Below are positions 41,454-49,958 of a stretch of DNA of 64,000 nt, one piece after another (the first letter of the stretch is position 1; every line of letters starts with the position of its first letter). Below the pieces are notes generated by a model that was not told where the DNA came from, searched no databases, and was given only the letters and a program-made list of their open reading frames with translations. The position numbers were made by a program, and so were the translations under genes. The DNA is from Rhodobacter xanthinilyticus (lineage in GTDB: Bacteria; Pseudomonadota; Alphaproteobacteria; Rhodobacterales; Rhodobacteraceae), in contig NZ_CP017781.1 in NCBI RefSeq assembly GCF_001856665.1, positions 868,001-932,000 on the forward strand, given 5' to 3'.

Positions 41454-43376
41454 TCAGGCCCGGCTGCGGCCGGTGGTGGTCACGGTTTCCGGGTCGACGA
41501 GGTCGAGCGCCTCCTGCTGGGCCTTGATCTTGCCGCGCTGCTCGGCCGGATAGGCCGCGAGCGGCGGCAGCCCGTCGGCAAGCGCATAAAGCAGGATGTC
41601 GCGCGCGATCGGCGCCGCCGCCGACGACCCGCCGCCGCCATGTTCGACGATCAGCGCGACGGCATATTTGGGCGCCTCGACGGGCGCATAACAGACAAAG
41701 AGCGCATGGTCGCGCTGCTCCCAGGGGACGGATTTGTTGTCCACCACCGCCGAGCGCACCTGGCTCGTGCCGGTCTTGCCCGCCATCTTCCAGCCCGCCT
41801 CGACGATCCGCGCGCCGCGCGCGGTGCCGTTCGCGCCATTGACCACCGAGATCATCCCGCGCCGGATATGGTCGAGCCAATCCTCCTCGAGCCCGAGCGG
41901 CGCGGCCTCGGCCAGCGGCTCCTCGATCCCGTCGCGCGAGCGGATCAGCCGCGGCGCCACCGCCCGCCCGGTCGCCACCCGCGCCGTCATCACCGCAAGC
42001 TGCAGGGGCGAGGCCAGCACATAGCCCTGACCGATCGAGGAGTTGATCGTGTCGCCGATCCGCCACTCCTTGCCGTAGCGCTCCTGCTTCCAGGCCTTGG
42101 TCGGCGCGATCCCCTCGGCCACCGCCGACATCGGCAGGTCATGGCGCACGCCGACGCCGAGGCGTTTGGCCATCTCGGCGATCTTGTCGATGCCGACCTT
42201 CTGCGCGACCTCGTAATAGAACACGTCGCAGCTGCGCTCGAGGCTTTGCACGACATTCACCCGGCCATGGCCCGACCGCTTCCAGCAATGGAACCGCCGC
42301 CCGCCCATCTCGATATGGCCGGGGCAATAGACGGTCTCCTCGGGGCCGATCACGCCGGCCTCGAGCGCGGCGAGCGCGGTCACCACCTTGAAGGTCGAGC
42401 CGGGCGGGTAGAGGCCCTGCACCGATTTGTCGGCCATCGGGCGGTGGTCGTCCTGCATCAGGCTGCGGTAATCGGCCGAGGAAATCCCGCGCACGAAGAG
42501 GTTGGGGTCGAAGGACGGCGTCGAGACGATCGCCATGATATCGCCATTCGTCACATCCATCACCACCGCGGCAGCGGATTCCTCGCCAAGCCGCTGATGG
42601 GCGAAATTCTGGAGCCGATAATCGAGCGTGAGCTGCAAGGTCGCGCCGGGCTCGCCCTCGCGCCGGTCGAGCTCGCGCATCTCGCGCCCGGCCGAGTTCA
42701 CCTCGACGCGCCGCTGGCCGGCATGGCCGCGCAAGACCTCCTCCATCTTCGCCTCGATCCCGAGCTTGCCGAGCTGGAATTTCGGGATCCGCAGGAGCGG
42801 GTCGGGGTTCTCGATCTGGCTCAGGTCGTAATCCGAGACCGGGCCCACATAGCCGACCACATGGGCGAAATCGAAGCTGCGCGGGTAGACGCGCGAGAGA
42901 CCGACCTCGGGCGAGACACCGGGCAGCGCGGGCGTGTTCACCGCGATGCGGGAAAATTCCTCCCAGCTCAGCCGATCCTCGACCAGGACCGGCGCATGGG
43001 GCGGCTGCTTGCGGATCTCGGCGAGCACATCGGCCGCGTCTTCATCGGAGAGCGGGATCAGTCGGCGCAGATCGGCGAGCAATTGCTCGACATCGGCGGC
43101 ATCCTCGCGGGTGATGGTCACCCGGTAGTTCTGTTCATTGCCCGCGATCAGCACGCCGTTGCGGTCATAGATCAGCCCGCGCGCCGGCGGGATCAGCCGG
43201 ATCTTGACCGAATTGCCCTCGGCCAGCATCCGGTATTGCTCGGATTGCTCGAGCTGCATCTTGCGCATCCGAAGCCCGAGCACCGCCACGATCGCGGCTT
43301 GCCCCGCGCCGAGCATCAGCCCGCGGCGGGTGATCTTCGAGCGGCTCTCGAGGCTCTCTCTCTCGCTGCGTCGCAT
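41454..43376 (-). CDS. mrdA: Penicillin-binding protein 2 (640 aa)
   Basis: Elongation-specific transpeptidase. One N-terminal membrane anchor follows a basic start (GLMLGAGQAAIVAVLGLRM). The pedestal domain begins RLIPPARGLIYDRNGVLIAG. The transpeptidase domain has the active-site STFK in GLYPPGSTFKVVTAL, the SxN-type SCD in LERSCDVFYYEVAQ, and KTGTSQ. It sits between mreD and rodA with 9-nt spacers. Confidence 0.96.
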   Translation of the reverse strand: MRRSERESLESRSKITRRGLMLGAGQAAIVAVLGLRMRKMQLEQSEQYRMLAEGNSVKIRLIPPARGLIYDRNGVLIAGNEQNYRVTITREDAADVEQLLADLRRLIPLSDEDAADVLAEIRKQPPHAPVLVEDRLSWEEFSRIAVNTPALPGVSPEVGLSRVYPRSFDFAHVVGYVGPVSDYDLSQIENPDPLLRIPKFQLGKLGIEAKMEEVLRGHAGQRRVEVNSAGREMRELDRREGEPGATLQLTLDYRLQNFAHQRLGEESAAAVVMDVTNGDIMAIVSTPSFDPNLFVRGISSADYRSLMQDDHRPMADKSVQGLYPPGSTFKVVTALAALEAGVIGPEETVYCPGHIEMGGRRFHCWKRSGHGRVNVVQSLERSCDVFYYEVAQKVGIDKIAEMAKRLGVGVRHDLPMSAVAEGIAPTKAWKQERYGKEWRIGDTINSSIGQGYVLASPLQLAVMTARVATGRAVAPRLIRSRDGIEEPLAEAAPLGLEEDWLDHIRRGMISVVNGANGTARGARIVEAGWKMAGKTGTSQVRSAVVDNKSVPWEQRDHALFVCYAPVEAPKYAVALIVEHGGGGSSAAAPIARDILLYALADGLPPLAAYPAEQRGKIKAQQEALDLVDPETVTTTGRSRA

Positions 43377-43385
43377 CCCGCCTCC

Positions 43386-43925
43386 TCAGATCCGGTGGCC
43401 ATGGGCGTCAAGCTCGCCCAAAGCCGCGCGTTTGAGCCCGAAGCCGAGCGCCGAGAGCGCCACCACGAACGGATAGGCCGCGAGCGTCATCAGGAGCCGC
43501 AAGAGCTCCAGCCCGAGCGGCGGCTGCTCGACCACCGCAAGGCCCAGCACCATCCGGTTGACCACCAGCATCGCCGCCATCACCCCCGCCACCAGCGCCA
43601 TCTCGAAGAGGAAGTTGAGATCGCGCGTCGCCTCCTCGCGCGCGCGCAGGAATTCGGTGCCGCCCAGCACGATCAGCGTCCACAGCCCGATCGGCTGCCA
43701 ATACATCACATCCTCGAGCAGGAAGACCCCGACGATCAGCCAGGCGGGCACATAATCGGGCCGCCGCAGCACCCAGGCCAGCGTCAGCGCGAGCACCAGA
43801 TCCGGCCCGGGGATGCCATGCGACATCGGCGTGACCGGCAAGAGCCGCAGAAACATCACGATGAGCGCGAGCCCGAGATAGAGCGCGCGATGGGCGATCC
43901 GGCGGGTGGTGAGCGGATCAACCAT
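43386..43925 (-). CDS. mreD: Rod shape-determining protein MreD (179 aa)
   Basis: Integral membrane protein with about five to six helices that belongs to the elongasome. The motif GIPGPDLVLALTLAWVLRRPDYVP and the position between mreC and mrdA identify it; its sequence is weakly conserved in general. Its start lies 8 nt inside the mreC gene, indicating coupled translation. Confidence 0.88.
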   Translation of the reverse strand: MVDPLTTRRIAHRALYLGLALIVMFLRLLPVTPMSHGIPGPDLVLALTLAWVLRRPDYVPAWLIVGVFLLEDVMYWQPIGLWTLIVLGGTEFLRAREEATRDLNFLFEMALVAGVMAAMLVVNRMVLGLAVVEQPPLGLELLRLLMTLAAYPFVVALSALGFGLKRAALGELDAHGHRI

Positions 43926-44808
43926 TGCCGCCCTCCGCCGCCACCTCCGCCGGCGCGGGCGGGATCAGCGGCCCCGCGTCGCGCAGCTGTTCGGCCGGAT
44001 GCGAGCGCAACACCCGCAGGAAATCGAGCCGCTCGTAATCGGCCGAGAGGCGCACGCGCAGCCGCCGGTCCTGGCCCTGAAGCACCTGACCGACGAGCAG
44101 GCTGGCCGGGAACACCCCGCCATCGCCCGAGGAAATCACCCGGTCGCCCGGGCGCACCTGCTCGGGGTGCTCGAGGAAATCCAGGAGCGGGAAGGGCGTG
44201 TTGTCGCCGGTCAGGATCGCATGCTGGCCCGAGGGCTGGATGGTGACCGGGATCCGCGAGGAGCTGTCGGTGAGCAGCACCACCCGGCTGGTCGCGCGCC
44301 CGACCCCGGAGATCCGCCCGACAAGGCCGAGCCCGTCCATCGTCGCCCAGCCATCGACCACGCCATCGCGCGAGCCGACATTGAGCAGCACCGATTGGCG
44401 GAACGGCGAGCCGCTGTCGGCCAGCACCACCCCCGAAACCGAGGTCAGCTTCGGATCGAGCCGCACCTGGTTTTGCGCGAGCAGCTTGGCGTTTTGCTGC
44501 TCGAGCTGGACGGCGGCCTCCTTCCAGGCCTTCATCTGCTGAAGCTCGCGGCGAAGCTCCTGATTTTGCGCGACAATCCGCGCGTAGGATTGGAACCCCT
44601 CGACGATGCCCAGCGCCTTCGTCACCGGCACCATCGCCCAGTCGAAGGTCGGCACGAAACGGTCGATGAAGGCGTTGCGGAAGCGCTCGACACGGGTGCT
44701 GTCGATGCGCCAGACGAGGAAGCTCGCCGCCAGCACCAGCACCAGCGCCGCGATCCCGATGCGCCGCAGCGGGCCGAGATAATCCTGATCGTCGCGATCG
44801 CGTGCCAA
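43918..44808 (-). CDS. mreC: Cell shape-determining protein MreC (296 aa)
   Basis: Bitopic inner-membrane protein linking MreB to PBP2. One transmembrane helix (GIAALVLVLAASFLVWRI) is followed by a coiled coil (about residues 75-105, IVAQNQELRRELQQMKAWKE). The periplasmic beta domains contain SGVVLADSGSPFRQSVLLNVG, GLVGRISGVGRATSRVVLLTD and RPGDRVISSGDGGVFPASL. There are 70 nt between it and mreB. Confidence 0.94.
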   Translation of the reverse strand: MARDRDDQDYLGPLRRIGIAALVLVLAASFLVWRIDSTRVERFRNAFIDRFVPTFDWAMVPVTKALGIVEGFQSYARIVAQNQELRRELQQMKAWKEAAVQLEQQNAKLLAQNQVRLDPKLTSVSGVVLADSGSPFRQSVLLNVGSRDGVVDGWATMDGLGLVGRISGVGRATSRVVLLTDSSSRIPVTIQPSGQHAILTGDNTPFPLLDFLEHPEQVRPGDRVISSGDGGVFPASLLVGQVLQGQDRRLRVRLSADYERLDFLRVLRSHPAEQLRDAGPLIPPAPAEVAAEGGNG

Positions 44809-44878
44809 ATGCGCCTCCGTCCAGGCGGGCCGCCGCCCGCCGGATTACCCCCGTCCGCCGTGCCGCCCCGAGGGCGCC

Positions 44879-45919
<1,041 letters not shown>

Positions 45920-45940
45920 TCACCGTCCCATAGAATCGCG

Positions 45941-45961
45941 CCGACTCGCCCCCGGAGTCGG
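45941..45961 (-). other. 5'-leader hairpin upstream of mreB
   Basis: CCGACTC and GAGTCGG form a perfect 7-bp stem with a 7-nt C/G-rich loop. TATATG, a possible -10, lies further upstream on the minus strand near 45974-45979. If that promoter is used, the hairpin is in the mRNA leader. Function unknown. Confidence 0.45.
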
Positions 45962-46174
45962 GTTTCCCGCCCATATAGGCAAAGCGGTGCAAATCGGGAA
46001 GCCGATTTCCCGCCGCACGCGGGCAGGGGGGCGGGGTTCCGCGCACCGCCCCGACACGGCTTTCCATTTTGCAACAATCGAAGGGCGATATGGGCGCGCA
46101 CAGGCTCTGAAAACAGGCTTTTCGCAACCTTTCACGAATTCGTGCAAATCTTGGGCAGATCCTGGACCCAAGCC

Positions 46175-46204
46175 TTTCTTCTTGGCCCAAATACGCACTC
46201 CGAC
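46175..46204 (+). repeat. Dispersed repeat, family 2, copy 2
   Basis: TTTCTTCTTGGCCCAAATACGC then CTCCGAC, matching 13876-13906. Unlike copy 1 it lacks a matching left arm, but a CTTGGG/CCCAAG hairpin adjoins it. Confidence 0.55.
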
Positions 46205-46273
46205 CGCGCCACAGCGCCTTGCGCCGGGGGAGGTTAGCCAAGCGGCGCGGGACCATCGGTCTCGCGCCGCCCC

Positions 46274-46293
46274 CGGCGCCCGCAAGGGCGCCG
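46274..46293 (-). terminator. Possible leuA terminator hairpin
   Basis: CGGCGCCC-GCAA-GGGCGCCG is a perfect 8-bp stem with a tetraloop, directly after the leuA stop codon. It has no T run, so termination may be inefficient or Rho-assisted. Confidence 0.45.
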
Positions 46294-46294
46294 C

Positions 46295-47866
46295 TCAGAG
46301 CTTGTAGCTGACCGACTTCATGTCGGCATCGGGCGCGGTCTTTTGCGCGCGCACCCGCAGCCGGTTCAGCGCGCCGACATAGGCCTTCACGCTGGCCAGG
46401 ATCGTATCGGTATCGGCGGCCGAGCCGGTCACGATCCGCCCCTCTTCCTCGAGCCGCACCGACACCGTCGCCTGCGCATCGGTGCCCTCGGTCACGGCAT
46501 GCACCTGATAGAGCTTCAGCCGCGCCTGGGTCGGATAGATCGTCTTCACACAGTTGAACACCGCATCGACCGGCCCGTCGCCCGCACATTTGGCCGATTT
46601 CTCGACCCCGTCGACGAGCATCTTCAGCTCGGCTTCCTGCCCGTCCGAGCCGCAGACCACACGCAGCCATGTCACCTGCAGATAATCGTCCGAGGTATTG
46701 GCCGCGCTATCGGTCATCAGCGCGATCAGGTCGTCGTCGTAGATCTCTTTCTTGCGGTCGGCGAGCGCCTTGAAGCGCACGAAGACATCGTTGAGCTGGT
46801 TGTCGGCCAGCTCATAGCCCAGATCGGCGAGCTTGGTGCGCAGCGCCGCGCGCCCCGAATGCTTGCCCATCGCGATATTGGTCTCGGTGATGCCGATATC
46901 GGCGGGCTTCATGATCTCGAAGGTCTCGACGTTCTTCAAGACGCCATCCTGGTGGATGCCGCTCTCATGCAAGAAGGCGTTCTTGCCGACGACCGCCTTG
47001 TTGAACTGCACCGGGAAGCCCGAGACCTGGCTCACGCGGCGGCTCAGGTTCATGATCTTGGTGGTGTCGATGCGGGTGGTGTAGGGCATCAGATCGCGCC
47101 GCACCTTGATCGCCATCACCACCTCTTCGAGCGCGGTATTGCCGGCGCGCTCGCCGAGGCCATTGATCGTGCATTCGATCTGGCGCGCGCCCGCGCTCAC
47201 CGCAGCCAGCGCATTCGCCGTCGCCATGCCGAGGTCGTTGTGGCAATGCGTCGCGAAGATCACCTGATCCGCGCCCGGCACCTTCTCGAGCAGCATCGCG
47301 ATGATATCGGCCGATTCCTGCGGCAGCGTATAGCCCACGGTATCGGGGATGTTGATCGTGGTGGCGCCCGCCTTGATCGCGGTCTCGACCACGCGGCAGA
47401 GGTAATCGCGCTCGGTGCGGATCGCATCCATCGCCGACCATTGCACATCCTCGCACAGGTTGCGCGCATGGGTCACGGTATCGGCGATGCGCGCGATCAT
47501 CTCGTCCTGGCCGAGGTTGGTGATCCCCCGGTGCAGGGGCGAGGTGCCGATGAAGGTGTGGATGCGCGGGCGCGCGGCGTGTTTCACCGCCTCCCAGCAG
47601 CGGTCGATATCCTTGTAATTGGCGCGCGAGAGCCCGCAGATCACCGAGTTTTTCGAGGCTTTCGCGATCGCCGAGACCGCCTCGAAATCGCCCTCGGAGG
47701 CGATCGGGAAGCCCGCCTCGATGATATCGACGCCCATGTCGTCGAGCAGCATCGCGATCTCGAGCTTCTCGTCATGGGTCATCGTCGCGCCGGGCGATTG
47801 CTCGCCGTCACGCAAGGTGGTGTCGAAAATCAATACGCGGGACGTGTCGGTCATATTCTGCGCCAT
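46295..47866 (-). CDS. leuA: 2-isopropylmalate synthase (523 aa)
   Basis: First committed enzyme of leucine synthesis, condensing 2-ketoisovalerate with acetyl-CoA. The catalytic barrel has FDTTLRDGEQSPGATM, the metal-binding ATHCHNDLGMATANALA and INGLGERAGN. The C-terminal LeuA dimer domain (about residues 390-515) carries leucine feedback. GAGGAG precedes the ATG with an 8-nt spacer. A leucine-rich leader peptide and mutually exclusive hairpins lie upstream, so expression probably responds to charged tRNA-Leu. Confidence 0.97.
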   Translation of the reverse strand: MAQNMTDTSRVLIFDTTLRDGEQSPGATMTHDEKLEIAMLLDDMGVDIIEAGFPIASEGDFEAVSAIAKASKNSVICGLSRANYKDIDRCWEAVKHAARPRIHTFIGTSPLHRGITNLGQDEMIARIADTVTHARNLCEDVQWSAMDAIRTERDYLCRVVETAIKAGATTINIPDTVGYTLPQESADIIAMLLEKVPGADQVIFATHCHNDLGMATANALAAVSAGARQIECTINGLGERAGNTALEEVVMAIKVRRDLMPYTTRIDTTKIMNLSRRVSQVSGFPVQFNKAVVGKNAFLHESGIHQDGVLKNVETFEIMKPADIGITETNIAMGKHSGRAALRTKLADLGYELADNQLNDVFVRFKALADRKKEIYDDDLIALMTDSAANTSDDYLQVTWLRVVCGSDGQEAELKMLVDGVEKSAKCAGDGPVDAVFNCVKTIYPTQARLKLYQVHAVTEGTDAQATVSVRLEEEGRIVTGSAADTDTILASVKAYVGALNRLRVRAQKTAPDADMKSVSYKL

Positions 47867-47905
47867 GGGTCGTTCTCCTCGGGGTGTTCCTTAGCGTCAT
47901 GGAGG

Positions 47906-47990
47906 CCCGAAGGCCAGCACTCGCTTGGGCTTCGGGAGCTTTGGGCGCTGGATACCTCTGAGCGGTCGCGCCCGAAGGCACGCTCAGAGG
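47906..47990 (-). promoter_or_regulatory. leuA attenuator-type leader hairpins
   Basis: CCTCTGAGCG and CGCTCAGAGG (47981-47990 with 47955-47964) form a perfect 10-bp stem that contains the leader-peptide stop codon. On the minus strand a central CCCGAAG (47930-47936) can pair either with CTTCGGG in the loop of that stem (47971-47977) or with a downstream CTTCGGG (47906-47912). The foldings exclude each other. No T run follows the last hairpin, so the read-out may be Rho-dependent or translational. Confidence 0.65.
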
Positions 47991-48076
47991 CTGCTAAGAA
48001 GGAGGAGGCCACGGACGGGGAAGCCGGGCGCGCGGGCGCCGGGGCAGGTCGTCGAAATGTCGATCATCCGTGTCAT
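47984..48076 (-). CDS. leuL: leuA leader peptide (30 aa)
   Basis: A 30-codon frame starting ATG-ACA-CGG and ending Gly-Leu-Leu-Leu-Leu-Ser-Ser-Leu-stop. The leucine codons are CTC CTC CTT CTT and a final CTC; CTT is uncommon in this G+C-rich genome. The stop codon lies in the first arm of the 10-bp hairpin. TATAGT ends 7 nt before the ATG and there is no ribosome binding site, so the transcript probably starts at the ATG (leaderless). Leucine-rich leaders before leuA are known in alphaproteobacteria; this one was recognised from sequence only. Confidence 0.8.
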   Translation of the reverse strand: MTRMIDISTTCPGARAPGFPVRGLLLLSSL

Positions 48077-48083
48077 GGGGGCG

Positions 48084-48112
48084 ACTATACCGGCGCGGGC
48101 CGCGATGAAAAG
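48084..48112 (-). promoter_or_regulatory. Promoter of the leuL-leuA transcript
   Basis: TATAGT (48084-48089) with CTTTTC at the -35 position (48107-48112) and a 17-nt spacer. The predicted transcription start coincides with the A of the leuL ATG. The same CTTTTC-N17 arrangement is seen upstream of nadE. Confidence 0.55.
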
Positions 48113-48155
48113 CGAAAAATGCGCCCCGGGCGGGCGGGCGCCGCCCGGGGGCGGG

Positions 48156-49754
48156 TCAGTGCGCGGCGGCGGCGGGCGGCGCGGTGGGCGCCGGGGCCGG
48201 GGCCTCGGCCGGCGTTTGCGGCGCGGCTTCGGGGGCGGCCTCGGGCGCGGTTTCGGGCGCGGTTTCGGGCGCGGCTTCGGCGGCGGGCGCCGGGCTCTCG
48301 GGCGCCGGGCTCTCGGTGGCCGGGGTGGGCGCGGCTTCGGTCAGCACGTTCTCTTCCCAGGTGCCGGCGGCCACCTCGCCGCTCTTGTAGCGCATCACGC
48401 CCTGGCCCTGGCGTTTGCCCATCGTGAAATGGCCCTCGTAGACATCGCCGTTGCCATAGGTCGCGACGCCCTCGCCATCGATCTCGCCGCCCCGCCAGCT
48501 ACCCACATAGGTGAAGCCGTCAGGCATGGTGATCTTGCCCTGGCCCGCGCGCTGGCCGGCCTCGAACCCGCCCTCATAGACGGTGCCATCGGCATAGGTG
48601 GCGCGGCCCTGGCCCTGGCGCTGACCATCGGCCCAGTCGCCCTCGTAGACATAGCCGTCGGGATAGGTCATCCGGCCCTTGCCATGGTTGCGCGCGGCAA
48701 GGAACTGGCCCTCGTAGACGAGGCCGTTGGCATAGCGCGCCACGCCCGTGCCCTCGATCACCCCCGCGACCCAATCGCCCTCGTAGCTTGAGCCATCGGG
48801 ATAGGTGATCTTGCCGCGGCCCTCGGGCAGGTCGTTGACGAAAGCGCCCTCATAGACCGAGCCGTCGGGGTAGCTCACCCGGCCGATGCCCTCGATCCGC
48901 CCGGCGAGCCAGTCGCCCTCATAGACATAGCCATCGGTGCCGCGGAACGTGCCCTTGCCCTCGCGCCGGTCGGCGTTGAAATTGCCCTCATAGATATCGC
49001 CATTGGCATAGGTGACCTTGCCCGGGCCCTGGCGTTTGCCGTTGACCATCGCGCCTTCGAACACATCGCCATTGGGCTGGGTCAGCCGGCCGGTGCCGTT
49101 CATCTGCCCCTCCGCCCAGCCGCCCTCATAGACGAGCCCGTCGGCCATCGTGAGCCGGCCTTGCCCGGCGCGCACCCCGGCGAGCATGTCGCCCTCATAG
49201 ACCGCGCCATCGGGATAGGTGATCTTGCCCTTGCCCTGTTTCACCCCGCCGACCCAATCGCCCTCGTAGCGATAGCCGTCGAGGCCGGTCAGCACGCCCT
49301 TGCCGTTATGGAGCGCGTTGCGGAAGGTGCCGGTGTAGCTCGTGCCATTGGCATAGCGCGCCACGCCCTCGCCGGTGATCTGCCCCGCGACCCAGTCGCC
49401 CTCATAGGTGCCGCCATCGGCGAAGGTGATCTTGCCCTTGCCGTTCGGCTCGCCCTTGGCGAATTCGCCCTCATAGACCGAGCCATTGGGAAACCGCGCG
49501 CGCCCCTGGCCGGCGATCTCGCCCATCACCCACTCACCCTCGTATTCATAGCCCGAGGGCAGCCGATAGGTGCCGCGGCCGTGCTGCTTGCCGTCCTTGA
49601 AGGCGCCCTCGTAGATGCCGCCATCGTCATATTGCTTGGTCTGCACCGCCTGCGCCGCCGCCGGGCCCGCCGCGCCCGCCGCCACGAAACCCGCCAGCGC
49701 CAACGCCACGCCAAGCGCGCGCATCTGCCCGCCGAAGCCGAAACCTGTCGTCAT
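48156..49754 (-). CDS. Secreted MORN-repeat protein (532 aa)
   Basis: A signal peptide (RALGVALALAGFVAAGAAG, cleavage near AAAQA) is followed by 18 tandem 23-residue MORN repeats of the type YEGxWxxGxxxGxGxxxYxDGxx from about residue 48 to 460, then an imperfect last unit. The end is an Ala/Pro/Glu-rich tail of about 60 residues. MORN repeats form elongated beta-hairpin rods that bind lipids or proteins. The export signal suggests a periplasmic or outer-membrane location. GGAGAGGCAGA precedes the ATG. It is upstream of, and in line with, leuA but separated by the leuL promoter. Function unknown. Confidence 0.9.
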   Translation of the reverse strand: MTTGFGFGGQMRALGVALALAGFVAAGAAGPAAAQAVQTKQYDDGGIYEGAFKDGKQHGRGTYRLPSGYEYEGEWVMGEIAGQGRARFPNGSVYEGEFAKGEPNGKGKITFADGGTYEGDWVAGQITGEGVARYANGTSYTGTFRNALHNGKGVLTGLDGYRYEGDWVGGVKQGKGKITYPDGAVYEGDMLAGVRAGQGRLTMADGLVYEGGWAEGQMNGTGRLTQPNGDVFEGAMVNGKRQGPGKVTYANGDIYEGNFNADRREGKGTFRGTDGYVYEGDWLAGRIEGIGRVSYPDGSVYEGAFVNDLPEGRGKITYPDGSSYEGDWVAGVIEGTGVARYANGLVYEGQFLAARNHGKGRMTYPDGYVYEGDWADGQRQGQGRATYADGTVYEGGFEAGQRAGQGKITMPDGFTYVGSWRGGEIDGEGVATYGNGDVYEGHFTMGKRQGQGVMRYKSGEVAAGTWEENVLTEAAPTPATESPAPESPAPAAEAAPETAPETAPEAAPEAAPQTPAEAPAPAPTAPPAAAAH

Positions 49755-49901
49755 TCTGCCTCTCCGTTCGTCGCCTGGATGGTCGCTCGCGCGCGCTCCG
49801 CGGTCCCCACCCGAAGCCCGGGCGAGACTAAAGCCTGCGCCGGCGCGGGGCAAGCGGGGGCGGCGCGGCCCCCCCGGGCGGCAGATTTGCGCCCCGCGCG
49901 G

Positions 49902-49930
49902 CTTTTCTGCGCGCGCCAATGCCGCTACAT
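49902..49930 (+). promoter_or_regulatory. Possible nadE promoter
   Basis: CTTTTC (49902-49907), 17 nt, then CTACAT (49925-49930), 28 nt before the nadE ATG. The -35 is the same hexamer as at the leuL promoter. Confidence 0.35.
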
Positions 49931-49958
49931 CAGGGGGCAGATCAGCAAGGAGCCGCCC

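Noticed and set aside
40296-44246. A 1316-codon frame spanning rodA, mrdA, mreD and mreC in reverse
   Set aside because: It crosses four real genes, contains no recognisable domain and is rich in His/Arg/Asp as expected from complementing G+C-rich codons.
48356-49640. Regular 69-bp periodicity that could suggest a tandem or CRISPR-like array
   Set aside because: It is the DNA of the 23-residue MORN repeats in an intact reading frame; units vary and there are no spacers.
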